The notes: generated by a model from the sequence alone, not told the origin. A DNA stretch of 64,000 nt from Bacillus yapensis (GCF_005280205.1 NZ_SUND01000016.1:62001-126000); one strand, 5' to 3'. Numbered from the stretch's first letter, positions 18,364 to 28,043 are shown. Numbers and translations are program-made.

Positions 18364-18400
18364 AAAGGAAACCCTATTTATAAGGATTTCCTTTAATTTT
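18364..18400 (+). terminator. hairpin between the lipoprotein and SRPBCC genes
   Basis: AAAGGAAA pairs with TTTCCTTT, followed by a T-rich run on the plus strand. Confidence 0.45.
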
Positions 18401-18476
18401 TACACCTTTATCAACAATAATTTTTAATAGAGACTATATTTAAGAGAATTAGTTAGATGTTCTAGGTCCAATTTAG

Positions 18477-19415
18477 TTAATTTTTCAAAGTTCCTTTATC
18501 CATTAATGTTTCCCAATTTTGTCCTCCATCCTCACTAATGAGAAGACTATTTTCAAACGTTACAACCGCAATTTTTTCTGTATCCTCCGGATTAATAGCA
18601 AAATAAGCTACAGCATCTTCTCCAAGGTCCAGACCTATATTCTTCCAAGAAGCTCCATTATCTTTGCTAATCATAACTCCAGCTTCATTCTCTAAAATAG
18701 AATAGCTAATTAAATCATTCGTACCTGGAATAGTACTTATAGAAGTAATTAAACGCGAATTATCAACGTTTTCCCAATTTTTTCCTCCATTCTCGGAACG
18801 CAATACACCTCCATTCGTTCCTGCAAGCAATACATTTTCATCACTTGGTAGAGAGACTAAAGTATAGATTCCATGTAAATCTTCAGGTAACCCTGTTGCT
18901 TTTATTTTCTCCCAGCTACTTCCTTTATCTATACTTTTATATATTCCTGCTTCATATTTATCACTTTCCATCTGAATGACTCCAAATAATAGATTTGGGT
19001 TTGAATCATTTGAAGTTAAAACATGGAAATCAACCTCTCCAAGTAATGATTTTGATTCCCAATTCTGACCATTATCGTTGCTTTCCATTAATCCTAAAGG
19101 GTCTGGAAGATCGGACTCAGGCCCAGGATGACCGCTTGTTAACATAGTACCGTCGGATTGTACATGGAATCCCATGAAGTCAAAATCCACATCACCTGTA
19201 AAGGACCAATTTTCTCCATTATCCTTTGTTTGAATTAACCCTTCATGAGAAGCAAGATATATCGCATTATCCTTCGTATATGCGAGACCGTGAACATGTT
19301 CTACTTTATAGTCACTATCAACTTTCTTATTCTCTGCGCTATCATCAGCAGAACTACACGCTGACAAGGATAATCCTGCTACTAAGATTCCAGTAAGTAT
19401 TTTTATTTTCTTCAT
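18477..19415 (-). CDS. BNR-repeat lipoprotein (F510_1955-type glycosylhydrolase-like)
   Basis: 312 residues: lipoprotein signal peptide with lipobox LSAC (Cys about residue 20), then a sortilin/sialidase-like beta-propeller with repeated Asp-box units (SKDNGASW, SIDKGSSW, SENGGKNW, SEDGGQNW). The N-terminal VEHVHGLAYTKD and SGHPGPESDLPDPLGL are typical of proteins annotated as F510_1955 family. No catalytic function is established; such proteins are often found beside copper genes. A direct-repeat element lies about 70 bp upstream, inside the end of the methyltransferase gene. Confidence 0.8.
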   Translation of the reverse strand: MKKIKILTGILVAGLSLSACSSADDSAENKKVDSDYKVEHVHGLAYTKDNAIYLASHEGLIQTKDNGENWSFTGDVDFDFMGFHVQSDGTMLTSGHPGPESDLPDPLGLMESNDNGQNWESKSLLGEVDFHVLTSNDSNPNLLFGVIQMESDKYEAGIYKSIDKGSSWEKIKATGLPEDLHGIYTLVSLPSDENVLLAGTNGGVLRSENGGKNWENVDNSRLITSISTIPGTNDLISYSILENEAGVMISKDNGASWKNIGLDLGEDAVAYFAINPEDTEKIAVVTFENSLLISEDGGQNWETLMDKGTLKN

Positions 19416-19481
19416 TTCCTTCTCCTTCTAGATTGGCTGACATCGCTTTTTTACTAACAAATTAAGTTTAGTCAAAAACTA

Positions 19482-19500
19482 TGCAGATTTTATGGAGTTT
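19482..19500 (-). promoter_or_regulatory. 11-bp-period repeat upstream of the BNR lipoprotein gene
   Basis: TGCAGATTTTATGGAGTTT, units TGCAGA and TGGAGT 11 bases apart. Confidence 0.45.
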
Positions 19501-20122
19501 CTATAATTTTCTTATCCGGGCTTAAGGTTAACTCTCTAAAGATAGAACTCATTAATAATATGTGTTTATCTATTTTAAGATCTGCTCTCTCTATATTTCC
19601 TATCGTATCCCTATTTATATTTGCTCCCCATAACTTTACAGTCAGTGGATTTAGAACATCCATTACCAATCCTATTAGTTCTTTATCACTTCTCATATGT
19701 TCTAACATATAGATTTGGCCAGTTGGTTTACACACTCTCCTTATTTCCATCAGTCCCTTTATAGGATCGGGTACTGAGCAAAATACACAGGTAGATACTA
19801 TCGAATCAAAACTGTTATCTGGAAAGGGTAAATCCTGAATATCCGCTTCCCTCAGTTCAATGGGAAATTCGAAATCCCCACTTATTACCTTATCTTTAGC
19901 ATGCTCAAGCATTCCCCTACTAAAATCGATTCCAGTAAGTGAAGTAATTTGATTTGGATAATATTGTAGGTTTACTCCTGTCCCAATTCCAACTTCAAGT
20001 ACTTTACCAGATACCTGTGAAAGTAAATCTACTCTCCATTTTTCTTTTATCATTCTATCCATCATTTCATAAATACCAGATATACGATTATAGCGCTTTT
20101 TAATTTCTTCACTTGTATTCAT
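19490..20122 (-). CDS. class I SAM-dependent methyltransferase
   Basis: 210 residues with motif I VLEVGIGTGVNLQYYP (about 40-55), motif II DFSRGML, and DLPFPDNSFDSIVSTCVFCSV as the post-motif region, close to UbiE/COQ5-type methyltransferases. The substrate is unknown. Proteins of this kind are frequently carried on mobile metal-resistance segments. GGTGGGAG lies before the ATG. It is transcribed towards the BNR lipoprotein gene. Confidence 0.85.
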   Translation of the reverse strand: MNTSEEIKKRYNRISGIYEMMDRMIKEKWRVDLLSQVSGKVLEVGIGTGVNLQYYPNQITSLTGIDFSRGMLEHAKDKVISGDFEFPIELREADIQDLPFPDNSFDSIVSTCVFCSVPDPIKGLMEIRRVCKPTGQIYMLEHMRSDKELIGLVMDVLNPLTVKLWGANINRDTIGNIERADLKIDKHILLMSSIFRELTLSPDKKIIETP

Positions 20123-20400
20123 TTTTTGGCTCCCACCTAATCTAACATTTTTTATCGGGATTTAATTTAAAAAGCTCAGTACAATCGATTGAGTAATTAA
20201 TAGGAATTTGAAGACTATTTTATAAGATCATTAATTCTTTTATCAGGACATAATAATTTCTTCTTTTGCCTCTTAATTATTTATTCCATACCCCTTGTTA
20301 GTAATCTATTCCGGAACAATTTTAATAGATAAATGTGAAAATTGTATGCAGATGGAGGTTATGTCTTAGGCTTAGAGACCCTACTAGAATATTTCAAATA

Positions 20401-20452
20401 GGCTCTGTTAAAGAATATTGTTGATTTTCACCTAAAGAAAAGCGCCTGTTTA
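20401..20452 (+). mobile_element. insertion-sequence-like end, copy B
   Basis: GGCTCTGTTAAAGAATATTG, then TTGATTTTCACC and GCGCCTGTTTA. Related to copy A at 17583-17622 in the same orientation; the two flank the SRPBCC, BNR-lipoprotein and methyltransferase genes. The surrounding 20123-20613 holds nothing else I can support. Confidence 0.4.
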
Positions 20453-20613
20453 GGAAGAACAGAGAATAAATATTGATGCTTCCTTAAACAAGTTTAACTA
20501 ACTTAACCTTCACCAAGGAAGTTACTATTTTCTTTCTTTTATATTTCTTACAATAATGCTTCCAAAATGTATAATAAAATAAGAAGAATATACAGAGGCA
20601 GAGGAGAGTTATC

Positions 20614-21324
20614 GTGTTTGTATTTGATAAAAAACCCCCTATAAGAATTATGGACCGATTAAGATTTCTTAAAGAAGATTTCGAACATATCCTTCAAATT
20701 GTAGAACAATGTAAAACTACGCATATCACATCTAGTTTCTATTTTAAATATGAACAGAATGCCCCAAAAAGTATTCTAACTGATTTTGAAAAAGCCCAGT
20801 CTGTTTGTTTTGTATCAAGATATGAACATCTTCCTGTGTTAGAATCTATCCAGATTAGATATGTAAACGAACAATTTATACTCGACAATCTCTCCTACCT
20901 TAGACATATCTTAAACGAATACCGCACTATAGTAATAAATAAGTCTGATTCTATTTACTACAATTCGATTCATCATTTTTGCCGAAAAAAACTTTTAAAC
21001 ACCAATCCTTTAGTTGACCTTTCAGTTAAAGTATTCGATTCTTTAGATAATGATGTTACGGATTTGTTCATCAAAATGTTGGATGAAAATAATAAAGCAA
21101 TTAAATTAATAATAAAGAACTCCAATTTTGATTATTTGTATAATGGGATATTGCAACATTCGGATCACTTGTACACGCCTAGGCTTTTAGAAGATTACCA
21201 TTCAGGTGAGTTGAATTATATATTCATAAAACATGCTCTTTTATTAAATTTGATTAAAGATTTAATGTATTTACACCACTTAATTTTAAACAATATTACA
21301 TTCCCAAAATTAGGTCCACTTTAA
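20614..21324 (+). CDS. hypothetical protein
   Basis: 236 residues, no membrane segment or signal peptide, rich in Leu, Ile, Asn, Tyr and basic residues, predicted mostly helical. Starts at GTG with GAGGAGAG upstream. I see no recognisable domain or motif. Flanked by an insertion-sequence-like end on the left and a decayed region on the right. Confidence 0.6.
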   Translation: MFVFDKKPPIRIMDRLRFLKEDFEHILQIVEQCKTTHITSSFYFKYEQNAPKSILTDFEKAQSVCFVSRYEHLPVLESIQIRYVNEQFILDNLSYLRHILNEYRTIVINKSDSIYYNSIHHFCRKKLLNTNPLVDLSVKVFDSLDNDVTDLFIKMLDENNKAIKLIIKNSNFDYLYNGILQHSDHLYTPRLLEDYHSGELNYIFIKHALLLNLIKDLMYLHHLILNNITFPKLGPL

Positions 21325-21373
21325 TTAAAGAAGAAATTATTCTTTTTATGATCTATACAATTGAAAAAATTAA

Positions 21374-21664
21374 CTAAAGCGTTCCAGCTAATTCTCGGAC
21401 ACTCTGGCAACACTTTTTTAAATTTACTGTTTTCCATTTTGTTAGGAGTTGATTTAAAAGACCATCTATTTGGTCCACTTGATTTAAGTTAACTTCTAAA
21501 ATTCCCAAGATAATTTGTCCGTCGCTTATTATAATATGCACTCCAGATTTTTAAGTTGGCTCAGTATTCAAATCATAATTTGTTCCCCCTTTATACCTTA
21601 TTGCACTAACTTGCTCCGTTAGTTTAATAAAGACATCAATAATATTCTTCAACTGAGCCTTCAA
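21374..21664 (-). pseudogene. small gene interrupted by an in-frame TAA
   Basis: A 97-codon frame beginning TTG (MKAQLKNIIDVFIKLTEQVS) after TGGAGGTC, reading through one TAA at codon 38 to KSGVHIIISDGQIILGILEV and ending ELAGTL. The downstream half looks like normal protein (alternating hydrophobic residues), so the TAA is likely a nonsense mutation. It sits just after the copA-operon terminator. Family not recognised. Confidence 0.4.
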
Positions 21665-21665
21665 A

Positions 21666-21700
21666 TAAAAAATGACCTCCATTTTTAATAAAGGTCATTT
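21666..21700 (-). terminator. terminator of the copper operon
   Basis: AAATGACCT pairs with AGGTCATTT, followed on the minus strand by a T6 tract. Confidence 0.75.
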
Positions 21701-21742
21701 CAGCTAAATAAATCTTTTCTTCGTTATCTTTATTTCAAAAAA

Positions 21743-21871
21743 TTAATTATCATGTTGTTCCATATTAGAATGAGTAGGATCTTCAGATGGACCTGTTACT
21801 GCTGTAATTCCATAGTAAGCTCCTACCACTACAAGAAGATAAATAGTTGCAGAAAGTATCCATTTTTTCAT
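21743..21871 (-). CDS. 42-residue membrane peptide downstream of copA
   Basis: MKKWILSATIYLLVVVGAYY is a single membrane segment; the short outer tail carries THSNMEQHDN with Met and His. AGGGAGAG lies before the ATG, and the gene begins 13 bp after the copA stop, before the operon terminator, so it is the last gene of the csoR-copZ-copA operon. Likely a small accessory of copper export; no family known to me. Confidence 0.65.
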   Translation of the reverse strand: MKKWILSATIYLLVVVGAYYGITAVTGPSEDPTHSNMEQHDN

Positions 21872-21884
21872 TTTGCATCTCTCC

Positions 21885-24299
21885 CTATAATTTTACTTTT
21901 TGTAGTCGTAAGGCATTTAATACAACAGATACTGAGCTAAAAGCCATTGCAGCGCCTGCAAGCCAAGGAGCTAAAAGTCCAATTGCAGCGATTGGAATAC
22001 CTATCGTGTTATAAGCAAGAGCCCAGAAGAGGTTTTGCTTAATATTTCTCATCGTTATATGACTCATCAAGATAGAATCTGGAATACTGTTCAAATCTCC
22101 ACGAATCAAGGTGATATCAGCAGCTTCCATAGCAACATCAGTGCCCGTTCCAATTGCCATTCCAATATCAGCAGTCGCAAGTGCTGGTGCATCATTGATA
22201 CCGTCCCCTACCATTGCTACAATCTTACCTTCTGCTTGAAGTTTCTTAACCTCTTCAGCTTTTCCTTCAGGTAACACCTCAGCAATAACATGGTCTACTC
22301 CAGCTTGTTTAGCGATTGCATTAGCAGTTTGTTGATTATCACCTGTAATCATAATAACTTGTAGCCCCATTTCCTTCATACGTTTAATAGCTCCTGTTGA
22401 GGTTTCTTTTATTGTGTCCGCGACAGCAATCAGACCTGCAAATGAGCCATCAATAGCAACTAACATAGCTGTTTTTCCTTGCTTTTCGAGATCCTCCATT
22501 TTCGCTAAAATATTCTCGACATTCACATTGTTTTGTTTCATAAGTCGGCGTGTTCCAACTAAAACTGTTTTTCCGTCAACAACTGCTTTTATTCCATATC
22601 CGGGGATATTTTCAAAGTCTGTGACATCGTTTAAATCAATTGACTTATCTTTAATTCCTTCTACGATTGCCTGAGCTAAAGGATGCTCAGATTGTTTTTC
22701 GGCAGATCCCACTAAAGACAGAAACTCCACTTCATTTTGCTCTGTTATTACATCCGTAAGTACCGGTGCTCCATTTGTTATCGTACCAGTCTTATCTAGT
22801 ATGACGGTATTTACACTGTGAGTCTTTTCAAGATGCTCTCCACCTTTAAAAAGGATTCCATACTCAGCAGAACGACCAGAACCAGCCATAATTGACGTTG
22901 GTGTTGCAAGCCCCAATGCACATGGACAAGCAATTACTAGGACAGCAATTAATTTCTCTAGAGCTTCAGCAAAATTTCCTGGATCTACCCATATATACCA
23001 AATTAAGAATGTAATAACTGCAATGCCTACAACAATAGGAACAAAAATACCTGATATAGAATCAGCCATACGCTGAATTGGAGCTTTTGAACCTTGTGCT
23101 TCTTCTACTACTTTTATGATTTGTGCCAAAGCTGTTTCTTTTCCGACCTTGGTGGCCTTAATCTTAATAAATCCATTTTTGTTAAGTGTAGCCCCAATAA
23201 CTTTATCTCCAATTGTTTTATCCACTGGAACACTTTCTCCTGTTAGCATTGATTCATCAATAGCAGAGCTACCTTCTATGACCTCTCCATCAACAGGAAT
23301 TTTTTCTCCTGGCTTAATCAATAATATATCTCCAGAAATCACTTCTTCCAACGGAACAATCTCTTCTCTTCCATCACGAAGGACAGTAGCAGTTTTAGCC
23401 TGCAACCCCATCAATTTTTTGATTGCCTCCGATGATTTTCCTTTTGCTCTAGCTTCGAAAAGTTTTCCTAGGATGATTAATGTAATTAAGATCGCACTCG
23501 TTTCAAAATACAGACCTACTGAATGAGTACTATTTCCAATCGTTTGAATCGCGAGGTAAACACTGTAAAAATAAGCAGCTGAGGTACCGAGTGCAACCAG
23601 TACGTCCATATTGGCACTTTTATTTTTGAGTGCTTTATAAGCACCTACATAGAACTGCTTACCAATAAAAAATTGCACGGGTGTCGCTAGAGCCATTTGA
23701 ACCCATGGATTCATCAGAGCTTCAGGAACATAAAGGCTGGAGGTAAAACTAAAGTGTCCAAACATTGCCCAAAGCAGTGGTAAGGATAGGATTGCCGAAA
23801 AGATAAACTTCCCTTGCTGTTTCTCAATTTCCTTTTGGCGATGGTCAACAGCTTCTTTATCATTTTCAACACTTTTAACCATGGCACCATAGCCTAAATC
23901 TTCTACCTTTCGAATCATGTCTTTTAGCGAAATAACTGAAGAATCGAACTCTACTAAAGCTTTCTCAAGAGCTAGGTTAACATTGGCTTGAATAACCCCA
24001 TCTAACTTATTAAGCCCTTTTTCAATTCTTGTTGCGCATGCTGCACAGGTCATACCCGTTAGAACTAGTTCCTTTTTTTCTGTTACGACATCATAACCTA
24101 AATCCCGAATCTTTTTCTGTATATCCGTAGGGCCCATGACATTAGAGTCAAACTTCACCATCGCTTTTTCAAGTGCAAGATTTACATTTGCATCTTGGAC
24201 ACCATCCATTTTCTTTAACCCTTTTTCAATTCTTGTTGCACATGCAGCACAAGTCATACCGGTTACTTGAAACTGGTTTTCTATAATTTTTCCACTCAT
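21885..24299 (-). CDS. copA: copper-exporting P1B-type ATPase
   Basis: 804 residues, the normal CopA length in Bacillus: two N-terminal heavy-metal domains with [10 protein letters not shown] (about 14-23 and 82-91), eight membrane helices, the intramembrane CPC in [11 protein letters not shown] (about 460), phosphorylation site DKTGT, and the [10 protein letters not shown] hinge. It pumps Cu(I) out of the cytoplasm, receiving it from CopZ. GAGGTG lies before the ATG. A CsoR-like palindrome between copZ and copA suggests a second controlled promoter. Confidence 0.97.
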   Translation of the reverse strand: MSGKIIENQFQVTGMTCAACATRIEKGLKKMDGVQDANVNLALEKAMVKFDSNVMGPTDIQKKIRDLGYDVVTEKKELVLTGMTCAACATRIEKGLNKLDGVIQANVNLALEKALVEFDSSVISLKDMIRKVEDLGYGAMVKSVENDKEAVDHRQKEIEKQQGKFIFSAILSLPLLWAMFGHFSFTSSLYVPEALMNPWVQMALATPVQFFIGKQFYVGAYKALKNKSANMDVLVALGTSAAYFYSVYLAIQTIGNSTHSVGLYFETSAILITLIILGKLFEARAKGKSSEAIKKLMGLQAKTATVLRDGREEIVPLEEVISGDILLIKPGEKIPVDGEVIEGSSAIDESMLTGESVPVDKTIGDKVIGATLNKNGFIKIKATKVGKETALAQIIKVVEEAQGSKAPIQRMADSISGIFVPIVVGIAVITFLIWYIWVDPGNFAEALEKLIAVLVIACPCALGLATPTSIMAGSGRSAEYGILFKGGEHLEKTHSVNTVILDKTGTITNGAPVLTDVITEQNEVEFLSLVGSAEKQSEHPLAQAIVEGIKDKSIDLNDVTDFENIPGYGIKAVVDGKTVLVGTRRLMKQNNVNVENILAKMEDLEKQGKTAMLVAIDGSFAGLIAVADTIKETSTGAIKRMKEMGLQVIMITGDNQQTANAIAKQAGVDHVIAEVLPEGKAEEVKKLQAEGKIVAMVGDGINDAPALATADIGMAIGTGTDVAMEAADITLIRGDLNSIPDSILMSHITMRNIKQNLFWALAYNTIGIPIAAIGLLAPWLAGAAMAFSSVSVVLNALRLQKVKL

Positions 24300-24310
24300 A
24301 ATTCCAACAC

Positions 24311-24335
24311 CTCATACCTATATAGGGTATAGTTA
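24311..24335 (-). promoter_or_regulatory. CsoR-like operator between copZ and copA
   Basis: ATACCTATATAGGGTAT is a near-perfect palindrome resembling the GTATA-Gn type sites of CsoR. It lies about 15 bp before copA. Confidence 0.5.
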
Positions 24336-24379
24336 TTTGTAAAAGAAGACGTGCTTTAACAGCACGCGCTTCTGTTGCA

Positions 24380-24586
24380 TTAATCTACATCATAACCTTG
24401 ATCATCGATTGTTTCTTTAATAGTCTCTAATGTTACCTTGTTAGAATCAAATTCTACATCTACAGTCCCATTTTCTAAATGAACTTTTACTTCAGAAATT
24501 CCATCGAGCTTTCCAACGATTCCTTCTATTGTATTTACACAATGGCCACAAGACATTCCTTGTACGTTTAATGTTATTTTTTCCAT
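24380..24586 (-). CDS. copZ: copper chaperone
   Basis: 68 residues, a single HMA fold with metal site GMSCGHCVNTIE (about residues 10-21) and the usual KVHLENGTVDVEFD strand. It carries Cu(I) to CopA. It is between csoR and copA, 16 bp after csoR. Confidence 0.95.
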   Translation of the reverse strand: MEKITLNVQGMSCGHCVNTIEGIVGKLDGISEVKVHLENGTVDVEFDSNKVTLETIKETIDDQGYDVD

Positions 24587-24601
24587 CTATACCGACTCCT
24601 T

Positions 24602-24943
24602 TTATTTTTTAATTAATTTATCAATGGTTATAAGAACCTCATCTAAAACATCCATATCTCCTTCTTGAATTCTATCTACAACACACTCTTTTAGGTGTGT
24701 ATCAAGAAGAATTTTCGCAACACCATTTAATGCTGCTTGACTGGCAGAAATCTGAGTAATGACATCATCACAGTAAGTATCTTTTTCAATTAATCCTTTT
24801 ATGCCCCGAATTTGGCCCTCAATCCGGTTTAGTCTAGTCACAAGATTTCTTATAGTCTTCTCAGAATGATGACTTTTCCTTTCACTTGAGATTTCATTAC
24901 AATGTTCCCCAGTTGCCGGTGCTTTTGCAAATTCGGTTTCCAT
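24602..24943 (-). CDS. csoR: copper-sensing repressor
   Basis: 113 residues, all-helical. The copper ligands appear as Cys in YCDDVITQ (about 64) and the HLKEC pair (about 89-93), matching the C-H-C triad of CsoR. An N-terminal extension of about 30 residues carries additional His and Cys (EHCNEIS, SHHSEK). It represses the csoR-copZ-copA operon in the absence of copper. AAGGAGGGGAT precedes the ATG. Confidence 0.93.
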   Translation of the reverse strand: METEFAKAPATGEHCNEISSERKSHHSEKTIRNLVTRLNRIEGQIRGIKGLIEKDTYCDDVITQISASQAALNGVAKILLDTHLKECVVDRIQEGDMDVLDEVLITIDKLIKK

Positions 24944-24961
24944 TCTATCCCCTCCTTATTT

Positions 24962-24990
24962 ATATAATACTATACCCCCCTATCCTATGT
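24962..24990 (-). promoter_or_regulatory. CsoR operator/promoter of the copper operon
   Basis: TATAATACTATACCCCCCTA with a G/C-rich core (minus strand GGATAGGGGGGTATAG), the typical CsoR site, about 20 bp before the csoR start. Confidence 0.6.
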
Positions 24991-25105
24991 AAAGGGTAAT
25001 TTTGTTAATAATTGAATTTTTTTCTCTTGTTACCGCTACAATAAAACCTTTAATTTTAGTATGCTAAGAAAAATCAGTTAAAAACCCTGAAATAGATCCA
25101 GTGAT

Positions 25106-25306
25106 CTAATTTTTCTTAATCATTGAAGAGAGTGTGTTTATTTCTTTTTGAAGTCGCTTATTTTCATTTTCTAGTACAGATATTTTAGAATCTAATTCCT
25201 TTGAAGAATTATGATGCTTATGTCCTCCTCCATGACTATGTCCCTTCATCATGAAAATCATCATCAATGGGCATACAAGCAACAGTAAATATTGAAGCCA
25301 TTCCAT
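25106..25306 (-). CDS. small DUF2933-like membrane protein
   Basis: 66 residues from the ATG at 25304-25306, which has AGGAGTG upstream (a longer reading from 25336 is unlikely). One membrane segment, LLLLVCPLMMIFMM, is followed by KGHSHGGGHKHH, then a coiled-coil tail. The CPLMMIFMMKGH pattern is typical of DUF2933 proteins of metal-resistance clusters. Probable metal-linked membrane protein; function unproven. Confidence 0.75.
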   Translation of the reverse strand: MEWLQYLLLLVCPLMMIFMMKGHSHGGGHKHHNSSKELDSKISVLENENKRLQKEINTLSSMIKKN

Positions 25307-25348
25307 TTTAATCACTCCTATCTTTTTCTTAATCATACAAAGAAAATA

Positions 25349-25369
25349 TGGAGTTTTTATCGAGATTTA
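25349..25369 (-). promoter_or_regulatory. 11-bp-period repeat upstream of the DUF2933-like gene
   Basis: TGGAGTTTTTATCGAGATTT: units TGGAGT and TCGAGA 11 bases apart. Confidence 0.4.
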
Positions 25370-25543
25370 TATAATACTTTAAGTTTTCACCTTCCAAATG
25401 AGTTAATTCACGTTAAGTAATGAGAAGTAACTCTAAGGAGAATATCGAACAATCCACTATCATCAAACAATTGTATGAATGCGTTTTCTATGTATAACCA
25501 TCAATTCTATCTTAATTCTATGGTTACATTACTCGAAGGTTTC

Positions 25544-25642
25544 CTAACGTTTCTTTCTTAAACCTAAAAAATAAATAGATGGCACGTACGTAACACTTTT
25601 ACGATGTTTATGATTGTGTTTATGGTTATGTTGGTCACTCAT
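25544..25642 (-). CDS. 32-residue His-rich peptide
   Basis: Starts MSDQHNHKHNHKHRKSVTYV and ends FLGLRKKR. The repeated H-N-H-K-H units suggest metal binding. A very strong ribosome binding site, GAGGAGGTGAAACC, precedes the ATG. No signal peptide. It is transcribed away from the znuA-like gene, whose Zur boxes lie 100 bp upstream, so both may answer to metal. Confidence 0.65.
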   Translation of the reverse strand: MSDQHNHKHNHKHRKSVTYVPSIYFLGLRKKR

Positions 25643-25739
25643 TGGTTTCACCTCCTCACGAATATCATATCCTCCCTAGGGGATATGTCATCCTGAAAAT
25701 TTGGACTATATGAATTTTCAATAGGCCAAAAAAGTGTTG

Positions 25740-25762
25740 TAAATCGGAATGATTACTATTAA
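25740..25762 (+). promoter_or_regulatory. Zur box 1
   Basis: TAAATCGGAATGATTACTAT plus TAA: close to the Bacillus Zur consensus TAAATCGTAATNATTACGAT. Upstream of the zinc-binding lipoprotein gene. Confidence 0.65.
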
Positions 25763-25776
25763 ACTAATAAAAGTAA

Positions 25777-25799
25777 TAAATCGAAATGGTTACGAATAA
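25777..25799 (+). promoter_or_regulatory. Zur box 2
   Basis: TAAATCGAAATGGTTACGAA plus TAA, a second good Zur match 37 bp after the first, just before the ribosome binding site. Confidence 0.65.
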
Positions 25800-25834
25800 A
25801 ATTTTCAAGAAATAAAATAAGGAGCGATTCTCAA

Positions 25835-26830
25835 TTGGTAAAAAATAAATTCAAATACGTACTAACCTTCATTTCTATACTTTTTCTAGCAGCATGTAGT
25901 ACTTCAGAGAAAACAGAGAGTGATAAACAAAATGGAGAACTAACAGTTTTTACAACAATTTATCCCCTTCAGTTTTTTACTGAACAAATTGGAGGTGAGC
26001 TGGTTACCGTTGAAAACATCGTTCCTCCAGGTACGGATGCCCATTCAGTAGAAATTACTACAAAGAAGATGTTGGAGGTAGCAAAGAGCGATGCCTTTAT
26101 TCACACAGGAACTGGATTGGAAGTTTTTTCTGATTCAGTTGCTGACTCTTTAAAGAATGAAGATGTACTAATCGTCAAGGCAACGGAGAGTGTTAGTTTT
26201 ATAGATTCAACTGTAGGTGAAGCACATAGTGATAGTCATGAGGAAGAAGATGATGAGAATCATCAGGAATCAGGTGAAGAAAACCACGAAGATCATGGTT
26301 CTACCTCTGACGTTGATCCACACGTATGGCTAGATCCAAATCGTTCAATACAAGTGGCTGAAAACATTAAGAATGCACTTATTGAGCTAAGTCCTAAAAA
26401 TAAGACACAATTTGAAAACAATTTTTCAACATTAAAAAGGGAGCTAGAAAAGTTAAATTCCGAATTTAGCGATGTGGTAAGTAAATCTGCTAATAATGTG
26501 ATTGTTGTTTCTCATTCCGCGTATGGATATTGGGAAGATGCTTATGGATTAAAGCAAGTTGGTATTAGTGGTCTATCTCCAACAGATGAGCCATCCCAAT
26601 CTCAATTAACTAAAATTATCGACCTGGTTAAAAAGAATGGTTACAAATATATTTTCTTTGAGCCAAATTTATCGAATAAAGTTGCTGAAACCGTTAAGAA
26701 CGAAACAGGTACTGAAGCACTTACTCTTCATAACCTTGAATCCATTACAGATGAGAATATCAATAATAATGAAGATTACTTTGTAATTATGAGAAAAAAT
26801 TTAAATGTATTGGATAAAGCACTTAATTAA
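25835..26830 (+). CDS. zinc ABC transporter substrate-binding lipoprotein (ZnuA/AdcA-like)
   Basis: 331 residues: lipobox FLAACS (Cys about 20), then a cluster A-I metal-binding protein with GTDAHSVEIT (His about 70), a His/Glu-rich loop (about 125-155), PHVWLDP (His about 162) and SHSAYGYW (His about 226). It would capture zinc and hand it to a ZnuBC permease, which is not in the window, so it must use partners elsewhere or act as a zinc scavenger. TTG start with AAGGAG upstream. Two Zur boxes predict expression under zinc starvation. Confidence 0.9.
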   Translation: MVKNKFKYVLTFISILFLAACSTSEKTESDKQNGELTVFTTIYPLQFFTEQIGGELVTVENIVPPGTDAHSVEITTKKMLEVAKSDAFIHTGTGLEVFSDSVADSLKNEDVLIVKATESVSFIDSTVGEAHSDSHEEEDDENHQESGEENHEDHGSTSDVDPHVWLDPNRSIQVAENIKNALIELSPKNKTQFENNFSTLKRELEKLNSEFSDVVSKSANNVIVVSHSAYGYWEDAYGLKQVGISGLSPTDEPSQSQLTKIIDLVKKNGYKYIFFEPNLSNKVAETVKNETGTEALTLHNLESITDENINNNEDYFVIMRKNLNVLDKALN

Positions 26831-26869
26831 TAGAAAATCCAACTATTGAGACCAAAATAAAAAAGAAAT

Positions 26870-26928
26870 GAACAATAACGGGACAGTACAAATATATATC
26901 TTTCTGTGTTGCCCCTTATTGTTCTTTT
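26870..26928 (+). terminator. terminator after the zinc-binding protein gene
   Basis: GAACAATAA pairs with TTATTGTTC, extended by GGG/CCC pairing, followed by TTTT. Confidence 0.7.
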
Positions 26929-26936
26929 AATCCAAT

Positions 26937-27320
<384 letters not shown>

Positions 27321-27350
27321 CATTATTTTTTAAGTAAAGAAAAGACGATG

Positions 27351-27383
27351 AAAAAAAGAGCTCTCCTTTTTGGAAAAGCTCTT
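27351..27383 (-). terminator. terminator of the DUF1541 lipoprotein gene
   Basis: AAGAGCT pairs with AGCTCTT, with seven T's following on the minus strand. Confidence 0.75.
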
Positions 27384-27407
27384 CTTTATATCTAAGAATA
27401 TATATCT

Positions 27408-28043
27408 TTATTCTGCTGGTGATAATTCACTTTCTGTTACCCATTTGTGATTTTTAACTTCCTCACCGCCGATTGTTGGTGTGAAATCTACCATATAGAC
27501 CGTTGTTTCCTCAGCCGAGTCAATTACAACAGTAGCATCCTTCATCCCTTGCATATGGGCAGCATCTGTCTTCACTTCTGTACCTGGAGCAAGTGGCGCT
27601 TCCCCTGCATTAATGAGTTCTTCATGAATAACCCACTTATGGTTTGTCACTCGCTCTCCACCTGTGGTCGGAGTATAGGAAACAGCATATGCCGTTGTAT
27701 CAAAAGCCCCCACAATAGTTGCTTCTGCACCTTTCATCCCTTCCATGTGATCAGATTGAATAATCGCTTTACTACCAACTGGGTAAGTTGGATTTTCTTC
27801 CGTCTTTAAGCCCTCTGGAATATCACCCGAACTTGACATATCCATATTATCGTGATCCATTCCTTCCATACCTTCCGCAGAATCATCCGTGGTTTCACCC
27901 ATATCCATATTTTCATGACTTGTGCTGTCTGCGTCTTCATTCGTTGATTTGGTATCATCATTATTAGCACATGCACCAAGAACTAATAATAAAGCGACAA
28001 GCAAAATAAATAAAATTCCTTTTTTACTATTGTTAAGTTTCAT
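27408..28043 (-). CDS. ydhK: YdhK-type lipoprotein with two DUF1541 repeats
   Basis: 211 residues: lipobox LGAC (Cys about 25), a His/Met/Asp-rich linker (MDHDNMDMSS and similar, about 45-75), and two tandem DUF1541 domains (about 85-145 and 150-208), each with HM(E/Q)GMKGA/DAT...Y.V.(Y/F)TPT.GGE...NHKWV. It is anchored outside the membrane and commonly found in copper clusters; the role is probably copper binding. A TGCAGA repeat element lies 45 bp upstream. Confidence 0.9.
   Translation of the reverse strand: MKLNNSKKGILFILLVALLLVLGACANNDDTKSTNEDADSTSHENMDMGETTDDSAEGMEGMDHDNMDMSSSGDIPEGLKTEENPTYPVGSKAIIQSDHMEGMKGAEATIVGAFDTTAYAVSYTPTTGGERVTNHKWVIHEELINAGEAPLAPGTEVKTDAAHMQGMKDATVVIDSAEETTVYMVDFTPTIGGEEVKNHKWVTESELSPAE

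Noticed and set aside
21885-24299. Several plus-strand reading frames opposite copA
   Set aside because: They have no ribosome binding sites and lie opposite a strongly supported gene; they are coding shadows.
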